Source of the DNA: an uncultured Emergencia sp.
GTDB taxonomy: Bacteria > Bacillota > Clostridia > Peptostreptococcales > Anaerovoracaceae
DNA length: 64,000 nucleotides
Assembly (NCBI GenBank): GCA_937997955.1
Contig: CALLDR010000187.1
Location: forward strand, 30,488 to 94,487
Direction of reading: 5' to 3'
Position numbers and translations under genes: made by a program. Positions 43,004 through 53,300 of this stretch are shown here, one piece after another. A model generated the notes under the pieces. That model made no database searches. It worked only from the letters and a program-made list of their open reading frames with translations, and had not been told where the DNA came from. Each line of letters opens with the position of its first letter. Positions within the stretch are counted from its first letter, which is position 1.

Positions 43004-43400
43004 ACAGATGGCAGATAAAGACGACGAAGACCTGATGGAGTTCATCACAGAGGGAAAGCTGTACGAAAGAGGCGGCTCCCGCTATCTGATCTACGATGAA
43101 AGCGAGTTTTCCGGATTCCCCGGATGCAAGACTACACTGAAGCTGACTGGCAACACCGTCCGCATGAAGCGGATCGGTGAGGCCGCCGGATTTGGCGCGG
43201 AGTTCGTCTTTGAAAAGGGAAAGCGGTTTTCCAGCCGGTATCAGACGCCGTATGGCAGTATGGATATGGAGGTGCTGACCAGCGATGTGGTCAATAACCT
43301 GTCAGATGAAGGATATGGAGATATCCATATCGATTATCAGGTCAGCATAGGCGGCGTGGCAGAAGGAAGAAACCGCCTGAAGATCCAGGTGACGCAATAG
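42972..43400 (+). CDS. DUF1934 domain protein
   Basis: This 142-residue protein of the YwiB-like DUF1934 family is a small beta-barrel related to calycins. Visible marks are GGSRYLIYDESEFSGFPGCK and RFSSRYQTPYGSMDMEV, with YQVSIGGVAEGRNRLKI at the end. The function is unknown. It overlaps the end of ddl; a second ATG at 42984 is possible. Confidence 0.8.
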   Translation: MKDIMLKITGRQMADKDDEDLMEFITEGKLYERGGSRYLIYDESEFSGFPGCKTTLKLTGNTVRMKRIGEAAGFGAEFVFEKGKRFSSRYQTPYGSMDMEVLTSDVVNNLSDEGYGDIHIDYQVSIGGVAEGRNRLKIQVTQ

Positions 43401-43418
43401 AGAAAAGGGGGAAATGCT

Positions 43419-43520
43419 GTGGATAAGAAGAAAAGACTGATCGCGCAGATCGTCGTGGTAGCGGTTATCGCTGCCCTGGTGCTGACCACCGTGCTGTGGG
43501 CAGTGCAGCTTTCTGTGTAA
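43419..43520 (+). CDS. 33-residue single-helix membrane protein
   Basis: GTG at 43419 follows AAAAGGGGG and opens a 33-codon frame. It has five charged residues near the N-terminus (MDKKKRL) and one hydrophobic helix (VVVAVIAALVLTTVLWAV). It stands between DUF1934 and DUF1846 on the same strand. The box and the K-then-helix pattern support a real small protein; the function is unknown. Confidence 0.6.
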   Translation: MDKKKRLIAQIVVVAVIAALVLTTVLWAVQLSV

Positions 43521-43560
43521 TTGTCGATAGATGAAAAAATATGATTGTTGAGGAGGAACT

Positions 43561-45075
43561 ATGTTTAAAAAAGGTTTTGATGCAGAAAAGTATATCGAAG
43601 AGCAGTCTAAGTATATCCTGGAGAGGATCAACCAGGGAAACGCGGAGCGGCTGTATCTGGAGTTCGGAGGCAAGCTGGTTCACGACAAGCACGCCATGCG
43701 GGTGCTGCCCGGTTTTGATGAGAACGCCAAGATCAAGCTGCTGCAGCACATGAAGGATCAGGCGGAGATCATCATCTGTATCTACGCGGGGGATATCATG
43801 ACCAACAAGACGCGCCAGGACTTCGGCATTACATACGATCTGGAGGTCATGCGGCTCATCGATACCTTCCGCAGATATGACCTTTCCATCAACAGCGTGG
43901 TGGTGACCAGATATCAGGACGCTCCGGCAGTGGACATGTTCATCAATAAGCTGCAGCGCCGCGGCATCAAAACCTATAAGCATAATTATACAAAGGGCTA
44001 TCCGACAGACGTGGATACCATCGTCAGCGACGAGGGCTACGGCGCGAATCCGTACATCGAAGTCACCAAGCCGCTGGTGGTGGTCACCGGTCCGGGCGGC
44101 GGCAGCGGCAAGCTGGCGACCAGCCTGTCCCAGCTGTATCACGATTTCAAGCGGGGAACAAAGGCGCGGTACGCCAAGTTTGAGACTTTCCCGATCTGGA
44201 ACCTGTCGCTGAAGCATCCTGTCAACATCGCCTATGAATCGGCTACTGCCGATCTGAAGGACGTCAATATGATCGACTCCTTCCATCTGGAAGCCTACGG
44301 CCAAATGGCCGTCAACTACAACCGGGATCTGGAAGTATTCCCTGTGGTAAAGCGGATCATCGAGAAGATCACCGGAGAGGAATCGGAATACAAATCTCCG
44401 ACAGATATGGGCGTCAACCGGGCCGGCTTTGCGATTACAGACGACGAAGTCTGCCGGGAAGCGGCCTGCCAGGAGATTATCCGCCGCTACCTGCTGGCGG
44501 AGTGTGACTACAAGAAAGGAAAGATCTCCGAAAGCTCCCTGGAGAGGGCGAAGCTTTTGATGAAGGAAGTCGGCAGGGACGTCAGCGACCGGAAGGTGGT
44601 GCAGCCTGCCAGAGATTACGCCGATAAGAAGCGGGACTGCGACGACCGGTACATGAACGTGGTCGTCATGGCCATAGAAATGCCGGACGGTTCCATCGTC
44701 ACCGGCAGAAGCTCCCGCCGCATGGTGGCAGCGGCCGCCGCCGTGCTCAACGCCATCAAAAAGCTGTCCGGTCTGGCTGACGACATGCTGATCATCACGC
44801 CGCAGGTGCTGGAGACGACCCAAAAGCTGAAGACGGATATCCTGGACTATGACAGGACAAGCCTGAACTGTGAGGAGGTCCTCATGGCCCTGACCATTTC
44901 CGGCACGCAGAATCCTTTCGCGTCCGTCGCCGTGGGCAAGCTGCCGCAGCTGAAGGGCTGCAAGGCCCACTGTACAGCCATTCTCAGCGATCGCGATGAA
45001 CAGACCCTGCGGGCGCTGGGTATCGACGTAACCTGCGATCCGGAATACGTGACGACAAATCTATACACGAACTAA
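43561..45075 (+). CDS. DUF1846 family protein
   Basis: This 504-residue protein matches the clostridial/streptococcal DUF1846 family. Its marks are FKKGFDAEKYIEEQSKYI, RLYLEFGGKLVHDKHAMRVL, GYGANPYIEVTKPLVVVTGP and GGGSGKLATSLSQLYHD (a P-loop-like turn), and FETFPIWNLSLKHPVN. Structures are known for this family but its function is not settled. It has a GAGGAG box and normal length. Confidence 0.9.
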   Translation: MFKKGFDAEKYIEEQSKYILERINQGNAERLYLEFGGKLVHDKHAMRVLPGFDENAKIKLLQHMKDQAEIIICIYAGDIMTNKTRQDFGITYDLEVMRLIDTFRRYDLSINSVVVTRYQDAPAVDMFINKLQRRGIKTYKHNYTKGYPTDVDTIVSDEGYGANPYIEVTKPLVVVTGPGGGSGKLATSLSQLYHDFKRGTKARYAKFETFPIWNLSLKHPVNIAYESATADLKDVNMIDSFHLEAYGQMAVNYNRDLEVFPVVKRIIEKITGEESEYKSPTDMGVNRAGFAITDDEVCREAACQEIIRRYLLAECDYKKGKISESSLERAKLLMKEVGRDVSDRKVVQPARDYADKKRDCDDRYMNVVVMAIEMPDGSIVTGRSSRRMVAAAAAVLNAIKKLSGLADDMLIITPQVLETTQKLKTDILDYDRTSLNCEEVLMALTISGTQNPFASVAVGKLPQLKGCKAHCTAILSDRDEQTLRALGIDVTCDPEYVTTNLYTN

Positions 45076-45140
45076 TGATGTAATGTAACTGATATAGCTG
45101 ATGTAGCTGATATAACGATGTAACTGATATGACTGATGAA
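45076..45140. repeat. Short AT-rich tandem repeats
   Basis: Units of the form TAACTGATATAGCTGATG repeat irregularly between the DUF1846 and ClC genes. Confidence 0.5.
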
Positions 45141-45195
45141 AAACGCGCTGAATACGCGCGGTCTGTGATAGGTGAAACCGTAATTTGAAACCGTG

Positions 45196-46767
45196 ATGAA
45201 GAACAAAACGCGTGCAACCCTGGAACGGGTCAAAAACCTGAAAAATCAATATCGGCTGGTGGCGGAGGGTATCGGCGTAGGCGTCCTGACAGGACTTCTG
45301 GTCTCCCTCTTTCGCATGGCCCTGGAACGGGCAGAGCTTTTACGAAGCTCTGTCCTTTTGGCTGCCTCGGAAGACGCTCTCAGCGCGGCCGCGGCACTGG
45401 CCATGCTCTTTGCCGCCTGCTTCGCGGCATGGTACGCTCTGCGCAGAGTACCGCTGTGCGGCGGCTCCGGCATTCCTCAGGTCAAGGGAGAGCTGCTGGG
45501 GCAGATGGAGCAGAACTGGTGGCAGATTATTGCGGCGAAGTTTATCGGAGGCGTATGCGCCATCGGAGGCGGCCTGTCCTTAGGCCGCGAAGGTCCCAGC
45601 ATCCAGCTGGGAGCCATGGTGGGAAAGGGCTTTTCAAGACTGTCCGGCAACCTGAAGACAGAGGAAAAGCTGCTGATGACCTGCGGCGCGGGAGCCGGTC
45701 TGTCCGGCGCTTTTTGCGCGCCTCTGGCCGGTGTGGTCTTCGCCCTGGAGGAGCTGCATAAAAACTTTTCTACCGATGTTCTGGTGCTGACCATGGCCGC
45801 TTCCGTGGCGTCTGACTTTGTATCGTCCTATATCTTTGGACTGACGCCGGTATTTGGCCTGTATGTGGACGGCAAACTCCCTCTGTCCAGATACTGGATG
45901 GTCCTGCTTCTTGGGATCGTGCTGGGACTGTTCGGCGTTTTTTACAACTGGATGACCGCGCGGATCCAGGATCTTTACGGAAAAATACCCCGGCGCTCTA
46001 TGCGGGTGCTGGTTCCGTTTCTGCTGGTGATTCCTCTGGCCGTATGCTATCCTCTGGTGCTGGGCAGCGGTCATCATCTGGTCGGTCAGATCGCCGCAGG
46101 GTCCTTTGCCATAAAAGCGCTGCTGATACTGCTGGCGGTGAAATTCCTGTTTTCCATCATCAGCTTTGGCTGCGGCGTGCCGGGCGGTATTTTCCTGCCG
46201 CTGCTGGTGCTGGGCGCTATTACGGGAGGGCTTTTCGCCATGGCTGCCGGCGGCCTGGCGGGATATGAAGAGCTGTATCTGACCAATTTCGTCATCCTCG
46301 GCATGGCAGGCTATTTCTCCGCCATCGTCCGGTCTCCGATTACCGGCGTCATCTTGATCACAGAGATGAGCGGAGATTTTAAGAACTTTCTGCCTCTGGC
46401 CGTAGTGGCCTTGGCTGCCTATCTGACTGCCGACCTTTTAGGCGGTCAGCCGATCTACGATCAGCTGCTGCACCGTATGCTGGCAGGCGGCGCGGATTAC
46501 GGCACCGATGAAGAGACCCGGAGCCACAAGATCCTGCTGGAAAGCGACGTCTATATCGGAAGCCGCATGGACGGTGAAAAGATCGAAAAGATGCTGCTGC
46601 CGCCGGGCTGCCTGGTGGTCTCTGTCCAGCGTGAGCAGAAAGAGATCGTACCCAGCGGAGCCACTGTTCTGGCCGGCGGAGACAAGCTGATCCTGCTCTG
46701 CTCCCAGGGCGACGCGTCCGTAGTGGAGGAGAAGCTGAACAATATCTGCAGAAGGATTAAGATGTGA
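45196..46767 (+). CDS. ClC-family chloride channel/antiporter with RCK_C domain
   Basis: This 523-residue membrane protein has the three ClC selectivity segments, GGSGIPQVKGELLG, GREGPSIQLGAMVG and GCGVPGGIFLPLLVLG, plus the gating-Glu position within GREGP. The last ~70 residues are a TrkA-C/RCK_C domain (CLVVSVQREQKEIVPSGATV). Such prokaryotic ClCs usually exchange chloride or fluoride for protons. The start is ATG 45196 (or GTG 45193); its ribosome box is weak. Confidence 0.92.
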   Translation: MKNKTRATLERVKNLKNQYRLVAEGIGVGVLTGLLVSLFRMALERAELLRSSVLLAASEDALSAAAALAMLFAACFAAWYALRRVPLCGGSGIPQVKGELLGQMEQNWWQIIAAKFIGGVCAIGGGLSLGREGPSIQLGAMVGKGFSRLSGNLKTEEKLLMTCGAGAGLSGAFCAPLAGVVFALEELHKNFSTDVLVLTMAASVASDFVSSYIFGLTPVFGLYVDGKLPLSRYWMVLLLGIVLGLFGVFYNWMTARIQDLYGKIPRRSMRVLVPFLLVIPLAVCYPLVLGSGHHLVGQIAAGSFAIKALLILLAVKFLFSIISFGCGVPGGIFLPLLVLGAITGGLFAMAAGGLAGYEELYLTNFVILGMAGYFSAIVRSPITGVILITEMSGDFKNFLPLAVVALAAYLTADLLGGQPIYDQLLHRMLAGGADYGTDEETRSHKILLESDVYIGSRMDGEKIEKMLLPPGCLVVSVQREQKEIVPSGATVLAGGDKLILLCSQGDASVVEEKLNNICRRIKM

Positions 46768-46793
46768 AGAGAACCTGACGTGTCAGGTTCTCT
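46768..46793. terminator. Hairpin after clc
   Basis: AGAGAACCTGAC pairs with GTCAGGTTCTCT around a 2-base loop, directly after the stop. Confidence 0.65.
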
Positions 46794-47075
46794 CGTTGTA
46801 TTTACTAATATTATAAACCCGCCGCAGCGAGAACTGCACGTATGATGATGTGAGAGGACGACGGCTAATCGCTGTCGCGCATTTTACAATTTTAACATCA
46901 TATATATTTATATATTATCTTTGAGTTTTAATATTATGTATACGGTTATTTGTGAATGAAAGAATTTTAATAAGGTGAGCTAAATAGAGGTTGGTTTTAA
47001 ATTATTAAAAATGAATTACATATAGTAGATTAGTGCAATAAATAAAATGCGAGTTATCAGAGCAGTGCTGCTGTT
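46794..47075. other. AT-rich non-coding region, likely left edge of an island
   Basis: Base composition drops from GC-rich to strongly AT-rich here and stays lower to the right. I see no integrase, tRNA or clear attachment repeat, so the boundary is only approximate. Confidence 0.4.
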
Positions 47076-47318
47076 TTAAACATGATGCTCCATTTTTTTT
47101 ATTTCTGCTTCAATTTCCGCAAGCAGGGCGCTCGGCTGAATTTCCAAAGCCTCTGCTATACGATAGAAGGTTTCAAGCGTAGGCTTTCTCACTCCACGTT
47201 CAATGGCACTGAGATGTGTACGTCCAATATCAGCGAGACCGCTGACCACTTCCTGTGATCGACCTTTCTCTTCCCGAACCCGTTGAATAACTTTTCCAAC
47301 AATAATTGGATCCAACAT
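47076..47318 (-). CDS. XRE-family regulator
   Basis: This 80-residue protein is a bare Cro/CI helix-turn-helix: VIQRVREEKGRSQEVVSGLA, then IGRTHLSAIERGVRKPTLE, typical of restriction-modification controllers and island regulators. An AGGAAGGAGG box lies before the ATG. It is divergent from the DUF2130 gene, whose promoter carries three ACATATGT-type palindromes, so it probably represses this promoter and perhaps its own. Confidence 0.88.
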   Translation of the reverse strand: MLDPIIVGKVIQRVREEKGRSQEVVSGLADIGRTHLSAIERGVRKPTLETFYRIAEALEIQPSALLAEIEAEIKKMEHHV

Positions 47319-47378
47319 GATGATTCATCCTCCTTCCTTTTAGAAAGAGTTTAAACAATTTGAACAGCACGAATGAAC

Positions 47379-47433
47379 ACATATGTTGTCAATTGTGCAC
47401 AAATGTGTTATACTTTCTGGTGAGCACATATGT
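47379..47433 (+). promoter_or_regulatory. Promoter of the DUF2130 gene with three XRE operators
   Basis: TTGTCA (47386-47391) and TATACT (47409-47414) are 17 bases apart. ACATATGT at 47379-47386, ACAAATGT at 47399-47406 and ACATATGT at 47426-47433 lie at the -35, in the spacer and after the -10. Confidence 0.75.
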
Positions 47434-47522
47434 ATTCGAAATAAAAAATTATTGCACTAGAGAGAACATTGTCTGCAGAGAGGCAATAAGTGTAAGTCAT
47501 AAAATGTAGTGAGGTATTAACG

Positions 47523-48767
47523 ATGAAAGAGATCAAATGTCCGAATTGCGGTCAGGTGTTCCAAGTCGATGAAACCGGATACGCCCAGATCGTGCAGCAG
47601 ATCCGTGATTCTGAATTTGAGAGGGAACTGGACCGTCGTCAAAGGGAGCTTACTGAGAAAAGCGAGACGGAGAAGAAGCTGGCGGTCAATGAAGCCGTGC
47701 AGAAGAAGGAAAAAGAGAGGGAATCCGTTTTGACCAGAAAAAACGAAGAGCTGGCGGAAAAGGAACGGCAGATCGCCCAGCTGAAAGCGCAGCTGGACAG
47801 CGCGGAAACGGAGAAAAAGCTGGCGGTCAATGAGGCCGTGCGGGAAAAAGAGAAAGCGCTGAACGAAAGCGCCAATAAGATCACGGAGCTGAGAGGGCAG
47901 CTTTCCAATGTAGAGACAGAGAGCCAGCTGAAGGAAAAGTCCCTGAAAGAGCGGTATGAGGACAAGCTCAAGGAAAAGGATGTGCAGATCGAATATTATA
48001 AGGATTTCAAGGCGCGGCAGTCCACAAAGATGGTTGGCGAGAGCCTGGAGCAGCACTGCCTCACCCAGTTTAACTCCATCAGGATGACAGCCTTTCCGAA
48101 GGCGTATTTTGAAAAGGACAACGACGCGAGGACCGGCAGCAAAGGAGATTTTATCTTCCGGGAAGCGTCAGAAGACGGAACAGAGTTCATTTCCATCATG
48201 TTTGAAATGAAAAATGAAGCGGACGAAACCGCCACAAAGCATAAGAACGAAGATTTTTTTAAAGAGCTGGACAAAGACCGACAGGAAAAAGGATGTGAGT
48301 ATGCGGTCTTGGTATCCCTTTTGGAAATTGATAATGAGCTGTACAACAATGGCATCGTAGATGTTTCCTATCGCTATCCGAAGATGTACGTGATCCGGCC
48401 TCAGTTTTTTATCCCGATGATCACGCTCCTTCGCAACGCGGCGCTCAATTCCCTGCAGTACCAGCGGGAGCTGCAGATCGTCAGAAATCAGCAGGTGGAC
48501 ATCCTGCATTTTGAAGAGAATATGAATGCGTTCAAAGAGGGCTTTGCGAGAAATTATGATCTGGCCAGCAGGAAGTTCACTACGGCAATTGAGGAAATCG
48601 ACAAAACCATCGATCACCTTGAAAAGACAAAGAAAGCGTTGCTTTCGTCTGAAAACAATCTGCGCCTTGCCAACAACAAAGCAGAGGAACTGACCATCAA
48701 AAAGCTGACGAAAGGCGCTCCGACAGTGAAAGCTATGTTCGACGCTTTGGAAGCTGAAAAAAAATAA
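47523..48767 (+). CDS. DUF2130 domain protein
   Basis: This 414-residue protein opens with a CPNCGQVF zinc-ribbon half and a long coiled coil (~25-155) rich in Glu/Lys. The DUF2130 core follows, with VGESLEQHCLTQFN, KGDFIFREASEDGTEFISIM, FEMKNEADETATKHKNEDF and LDKDRQEKGCEYAVLVSLLE. The E-x-K and D pattern suggests a PD-(D/E)XK nuclease-like fold. Its function is unknown; it is common in defence and mobile islands. Two copies of EKKLAVNEAV in the coiled coil show an internal duplication. Confidence 0.88.
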   Translation: MKEIKCPNCGQVFQVDETGYAQIVQQIRDSEFERELDRRQRELTEKSETEKKLAVNEAVQKKEKERESVLTRKNEELAEKERQIAQLKAQLDSAETEKKLAVNEAVREKEKALNESANKITELRGQLSNVETESQLKEKSLKERYEDKLKEKDVQIEYYKDFKARQSTKMVGESLEQHCLTQFNSIRMTAFPKAYFEKDNDARTGSKGDFIFREASEDGTEFISIMFEMKNEADETATKHKNEDFFKELDKDRQEKGCEYAVLVSLLEIDNELYNNGIVDVSYRYPKMYVIRPQFFIPMITLLRNAALNSLQYQRELQIVRNQQVDILHFEENMNAFKEGFARNYDLASRKFTTAIEEIDKTIDHLEKTKKALLSSENNLRLANNKAEELTIKKLTKGAPTVKAMFDALEAEKK

Positions 48768-48815
48768 AGTGATGAGGGTTACGAGAAGCGGATATTATTG
48801 GCACAGGAGGAAAAT

Positions 48816-49997
48816 ATGCCTAAAGGAAGTGAATTGATTGTTGAGAAGACCTCTTATCAGTATAAAGGTAAAAGATTGCAGATTTCAAAATGCTATAATG
48901 AGCCTGCTTTTGGAAGTCATACCATATTAACAGATGACCCGTTTGCATATGTGGAGTTTTACTTTAGTAACAAGAAAAAGGCGATGAAATATCGGGACGG
49001 ATCGGTATCAAAAGCAAAATACGGAAAAGAGCAGAAATACCATTATTCATTTTATTGGAAGCAGGCAAAAAACTTTTATGATGCAACGAAGCGTTTGCCT
49101 TTAGAGGCTGTTCCACTTACGGCATATTATTGTATGCTTAATGGAGTGAAGGCTTTTTTGGCATACAAAAGTAAATACATTGAAGATTTTGTAGTGGATT
49201 TTTCTCAACATGGTTTGTTTGAAAGCAAGACAGTAGAGGATGAAGAGGGACTGGCAAGTATAAGTGTATATCGGAAAGATATAGGTGTTTTCCCTTTGTT
49301 TGGCGGAACGATTGAACCTAAATTTGATGAAATATGGAAAAGCGGAAAATTTAATTGCATTTCATTGAAAAAGCTACTGTATAATCTGGCTTTCATCCAC
49401 CGGGCATATATCACTACATATAATCAATCCAGACAAGACAGACTGCCAGAATTGTTTCTGCCAGTAATTGCAGGACAGGCGCCCCATTATTGTAAGGGAA
49501 ATGATAATAGCCTTTATTTGAGGGTAGAGATAGACAAGTATTTTTTTCCGGTCTCAGCGAACACCATTCCGACTCGGTGGCAAAAAGACATTAGCGAGCA
49601 ATTTAGAATAGATGAAAAAGAAAAATTTCACTTGTTGAGTGTTGCAGGAGCGAAGAGAAATTCAAATGGTAGTCTGACATCTGAGTTGAAAACTCTAAAC
49701 GATGTTTTGCGAAAGGAATTTCAATACATCCGGTCAAATAGAAGACTTTGGTATTTAAAAGCAAGCAGCTCAAAAAATCCCAACATAGTAAATTTAAATA
49801 GTATGCTGATTACGATGGCAGTCATGCATAGAATTAGTGAGATTGTTCGGTATAAACCAGAGCAATTGGAGCATTTGATGGGAAGCAAAGAAAGCTGGCT
49901 GTTACATGAATTCTTAACGCTTGCCTTGGATCAGTTTATTGATGAACTGGCTGCAGAAATAACAGGTGAGGAACTCATGTGTACAGGAATGAAATGA
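48816..49997 (+). CDS. YaaC-like protein
   Basis: This 393-residue protein resembles the YaaC family: the early FYDATKRLPLEAVPLTAYYC and MLNGVKAFLAYKS, a central HGLFESK, and a helical C-terminus (RISEIVRYKPEQLEHLM). YaaC proteins are of unknown function; many occur in accessory islands. I start at ATG 48816 behind AGGAGG. The gene is clearly AT-richer than the housekeeping genes. It lies 48 bases after DUF2130 and probably shares its transcript. Confidence 0.72.
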   Translation: MPKGSELIVEKTSYQYKGKRLQISKCYNEPAFGSHTILTDDPFAYVEFYFSNKKKAMKYRDGSVSKAKYGKEQKYHYSFYWKQAKNFYDATKRLPLEAVPLTAYYCMLNGVKAFLAYKSKYIEDFVVDFSQHGLFESKTVEDEEGLASISVYRKDIGVFPLFGGTIEPKFDEIWKSGKFNCISLKKLLYNLAFIHRAYITTYNQSRQDRLPELFLPVIAGQAPHYCKGNDNSLYLRVEIDKYFFPVSANTIPTRWQKDISEQFRIDEKEKFHLLSVAGAKRNSNGSLTSELKTLNDVLRKEFQYIRSNRRLWYLKASSSKNPNIVNLNSMLITMAVMHRISEIVRYKPEQLEHLMGSKESWLLHEFLTLALDQFIDELAAEITGEELMCTGMK

Positions 49998-49999
49998 CA

Positions 50000-50226
50000 A
50001 TAAATATTTACTGAAGAGCAAAGAAGAGAAAAATAAAGCAGAATTTCCGCATGGGTCGGTAAAAATATTCACCCCGGATATACAGTGGGTGGTAAATGAT
50101 CTGAATGAAATTACATCTTTTTTTGAACGAAATCAATGAAATATTGTCTGTCCTTGATGGAAAATATGAAATTAAGGCTGATGGCTTTTGGTTCGATATA
50201 GCTCACTTTGCAGCAGCAATGTGAAT
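50000..50226 (+). pseudogene. Gene relic between YaaC-like and LRR genes
   Basis: The 315-base gap contains a 45-codon stretch without a start (VKIFTPDIQWVVNDLNEITS) that ends in TGA. It continues in another frame as ILSVLDGKYEIKADGFWFDI to 50223. Together they look like a remnant of a protein-coding gene broken by a frameshift. I do not recognise the family. No intact gene fits here. Confidence 0.4.
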
Positions 50227-50248
50227 TGTGGATAATAAAAAGGTCAAG

Positions 50249-50277
50249 TTGTTAAGCGCGAAATAGTAGAATATATA
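50249..50277 (+). promoter_or_regulatory. Candidate promoter of the LRR-BrxL operon
   Basis: TTGTTA and TATATA are 17 bases apart, 36 bases before an AGGAGG-led ATG. Confidence 0.5.
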
Positions 50278-50312
50278 GCATTTGACAATAAGTTCATTTT
50301 TAGGAGGAACAT

Positions 50313-53300
50313 ATGTTTTGGGGCATTTTGATTACAGTTTGGATTGTGTTTATGCTTATTGGTGCTATAATAGCCTATCCTATGCAAATGTTATTTATCA
50401 TAATCGTAATCGCGGTGTTGATTGGAGTTGCAGTAGGTTTAAGTCGCGACAATGAGAATACGACTAATAAGAAATCAAGGCCAAAGCAAAGCAACTCAAA
50501 AACAGAGAAGCGTCAAGTTACCCGGAAAAAAGAAATTAAGGGTTATTTTCTCAAGGCTTATCCCATTACGGAAGAAAGTGTAATTACTGTGCCAAAGAAG
50601 ATAAAATATATCAGTGAAGGCGCATTCATGGATTGCAAAATGAAGGAGATTGCCTTGCATGAGAATATAGTGCAGATTGATAAGGCTGCATTTAAAAACT
50701 GCTGTAAGCTGGAAAAAATAACGCTTCCGAAGGGTGTGACGGCAATTAGAGCAGAGACTTTTAAAAACTGTGTAGCTTTGAAGCAAGTTACACTGCCGGA
50801 GGGAGTAACGGTAATTGAAAAAGGTGCGTTTTATAGATGCCTATCTTTAGAAGAAATTAGCATTCCTGATAATGTAACAACCATAGGGATGAATGCCTTT
50901 GAAAATTGTAAAAATCTGAAACGAGTGAAGTTGCCGAGGAATTTGCAGAAAATAGATATGCAGGCATTTAAATCTTGCACCAGCTTGGAGGATCTTCTGA
51001 TTCCTGATAATTTGATAGAAATAGGGTACGAAGCTTTCTATGGATGTCCATTAAAAAAAATGGTGCTTCCATGGGGAACTGTGACCTTGACTAAGGAAAT
51101 AGTCTCATCTTATCGGCAGGCAGCAGAAATAACGGTTCCGGAGGGATTCAAAGTCATCGGTATGAAGACATTTGCGGACAGCCAGTTTAAGAAGATTGTT
51201 TTGCCGGAGAGTTTGACAGAAATAAAAGACGGGGCATTTGAAAACTGCGGGAACCTGACCCAAATCACCCTGCCAAGCGGTATAACTGAAATCGGCACTG
51301 GCGCGTTTCAATGGTGTCGCAACCTTGAAGAAATCCATGTCCCAGATCGTGTATCCATCATAAAGAAAGAATCTTTCTCTCGCTGCGTAAATCTAAGGAA
51401 AGTGATTCTTCCAATAAACATAAAGGAGATTAAAGAAGAGGCTTTTTCATATTGCGGAAGCCTGGAAAAAATAGAAATGGCAGAAGGCGTAACAGAGATA
51501 GGAAGCATGGCATTTAGAAATTGCACGAGTTTAAAGACAATTACCATACCTAAAAGCGTGACGGCTATTGGAAAAGGCGCATTTCAGTCTTGTGCAGCGA
51601 TGACAGAAATTGAGATTCCTGATTGTATAGTGATGATTGAATCGGATACCTTTTGTGAGTGTACAGGATTGGAAAAAGTGAAAATCCCAGAAGGCGTGAC
51701 AGAACTAGGGTCAGACGCATTTAGAAAATGTGAATCCCTGAAGGAGCTAAGCCTTCCTAAAAGTCTTAAGGCAATCGGATATCGGACTTTTTGTAACTGC
51801 ACGGCATTAGAAGAACTTAGAATTCCAGAGGGTGTGACGACAATAAAAGATATTGCCTTCTTTGGCTGTACAAACTTAAAGAAGGTTATACTGCCTGAAA
51901 CCTTGGAATCCATTGGAGAAAACGCATTTCAAGCCTGCGAAATGCTTAAGGAAATTAAGATTCCGAATCATGTGAAAACCATCGGAGAAAAGGCCTTTTT
52001 TGGTTGTAAAAATTTGGCCGATGTTTCGCTTCCAGACCATCTGAAAAAATATATGACAACTGCCTTTGGTGGAACAGAACTATTAAGGAAAATAGAGGAA
52101 GAAGAAAAACCATTTGAAATTAGAGATAATAAATTGATTAAATGGGATAGGTGGGGGAGTGATGGTTCGAAAGTAAGTGTAAAGATACCGGAGTATATAG
52201 AAGAAATTGGCGAGTCAGCATTTTTGGCCTGTCTTGATTTAAGAGAAGTCATTTTACCATCCAACCTACATAAGATAGGGAAAATGGCATTTCAGGCTGT
52301 AGGAATTGAAGAGATTAAAATACCAGACAATGTTGAAGAAATTGGTGAGAGAGCATTCTTTGCCTGTGCTCGACTTAAAACAATTGATCTACCAACGGCT
52401 GATTTACAAACGTCTGTAATATGGATAGACAAAGAAGCCTTTTCGCACTGCATTTCATTGTCGAGTATAGAATTACCTAGATGTTATATGGAACCCCAAA
52501 TATTTAAAGATTGTGTCAATCTTGAGAATGTCGTTTTACCGCAAGGGCAACAGCGGATTGAAGTAGGAATGTTTCTTAACTGTAAAAGTTTAGAGAACAT
52601 TCAAATTCCAGATAGTGTGGAGATCATAGCACGGGAAGCATTTAAGAATTGCACAAGTTTGAAGCAGATTACATTGCCAAGTTCCCTGAAAGAAATACGG
52701 CGAAGGGCGTTTTCTGGCTGCAGCAATTTGGAGAGAATTCAGATCCCAGATAGCGTGCAGGAACTGGGGGAAGATGCATTTTCCGGGTGTGATAATTTGA
52801 GGGAAGTCATCTTGCCAAGTCATCTGGAACGATATAGGGCGACAGCCTTTCGGAAGTGCAAAATTCTGGATGCTGCAGAACTGGAACGGAAGCAGGAGGA
52901 AGAATTTCGCAAGCGCTTTCGGGTCAAGAATGGCAGTATTACTAAGTGGTCGGGTTCAGAAACCATATTGGAAATTCCAAGTGATTTGGCATATGAGATT
53001 GGAGATTACGTTTTTAGCAATAAGAAGGAATTGGAAAAGATCATATTGCCGGAGGGGATTACATCGATTGGCGAATATGCATTCAGCAACTGTATCGGAC
53101 TGAAGGAGATCGTAATCCCGGATTCTGTTTTGAAGCTGGGAAAGGATGCGTTTCTGGGCTGCAAGAACCTAGAATACGTGAAGCTGGGAGCTGGTATAAC
53201 GGAAATCCCAGCGGAATGCTTTGCCGGATTAAAAAAGCTAAACACCATAGAAGCAGAAGGAAAACTTCTGCGGATCGGCACAGCGGCGTTCATGGGATGT

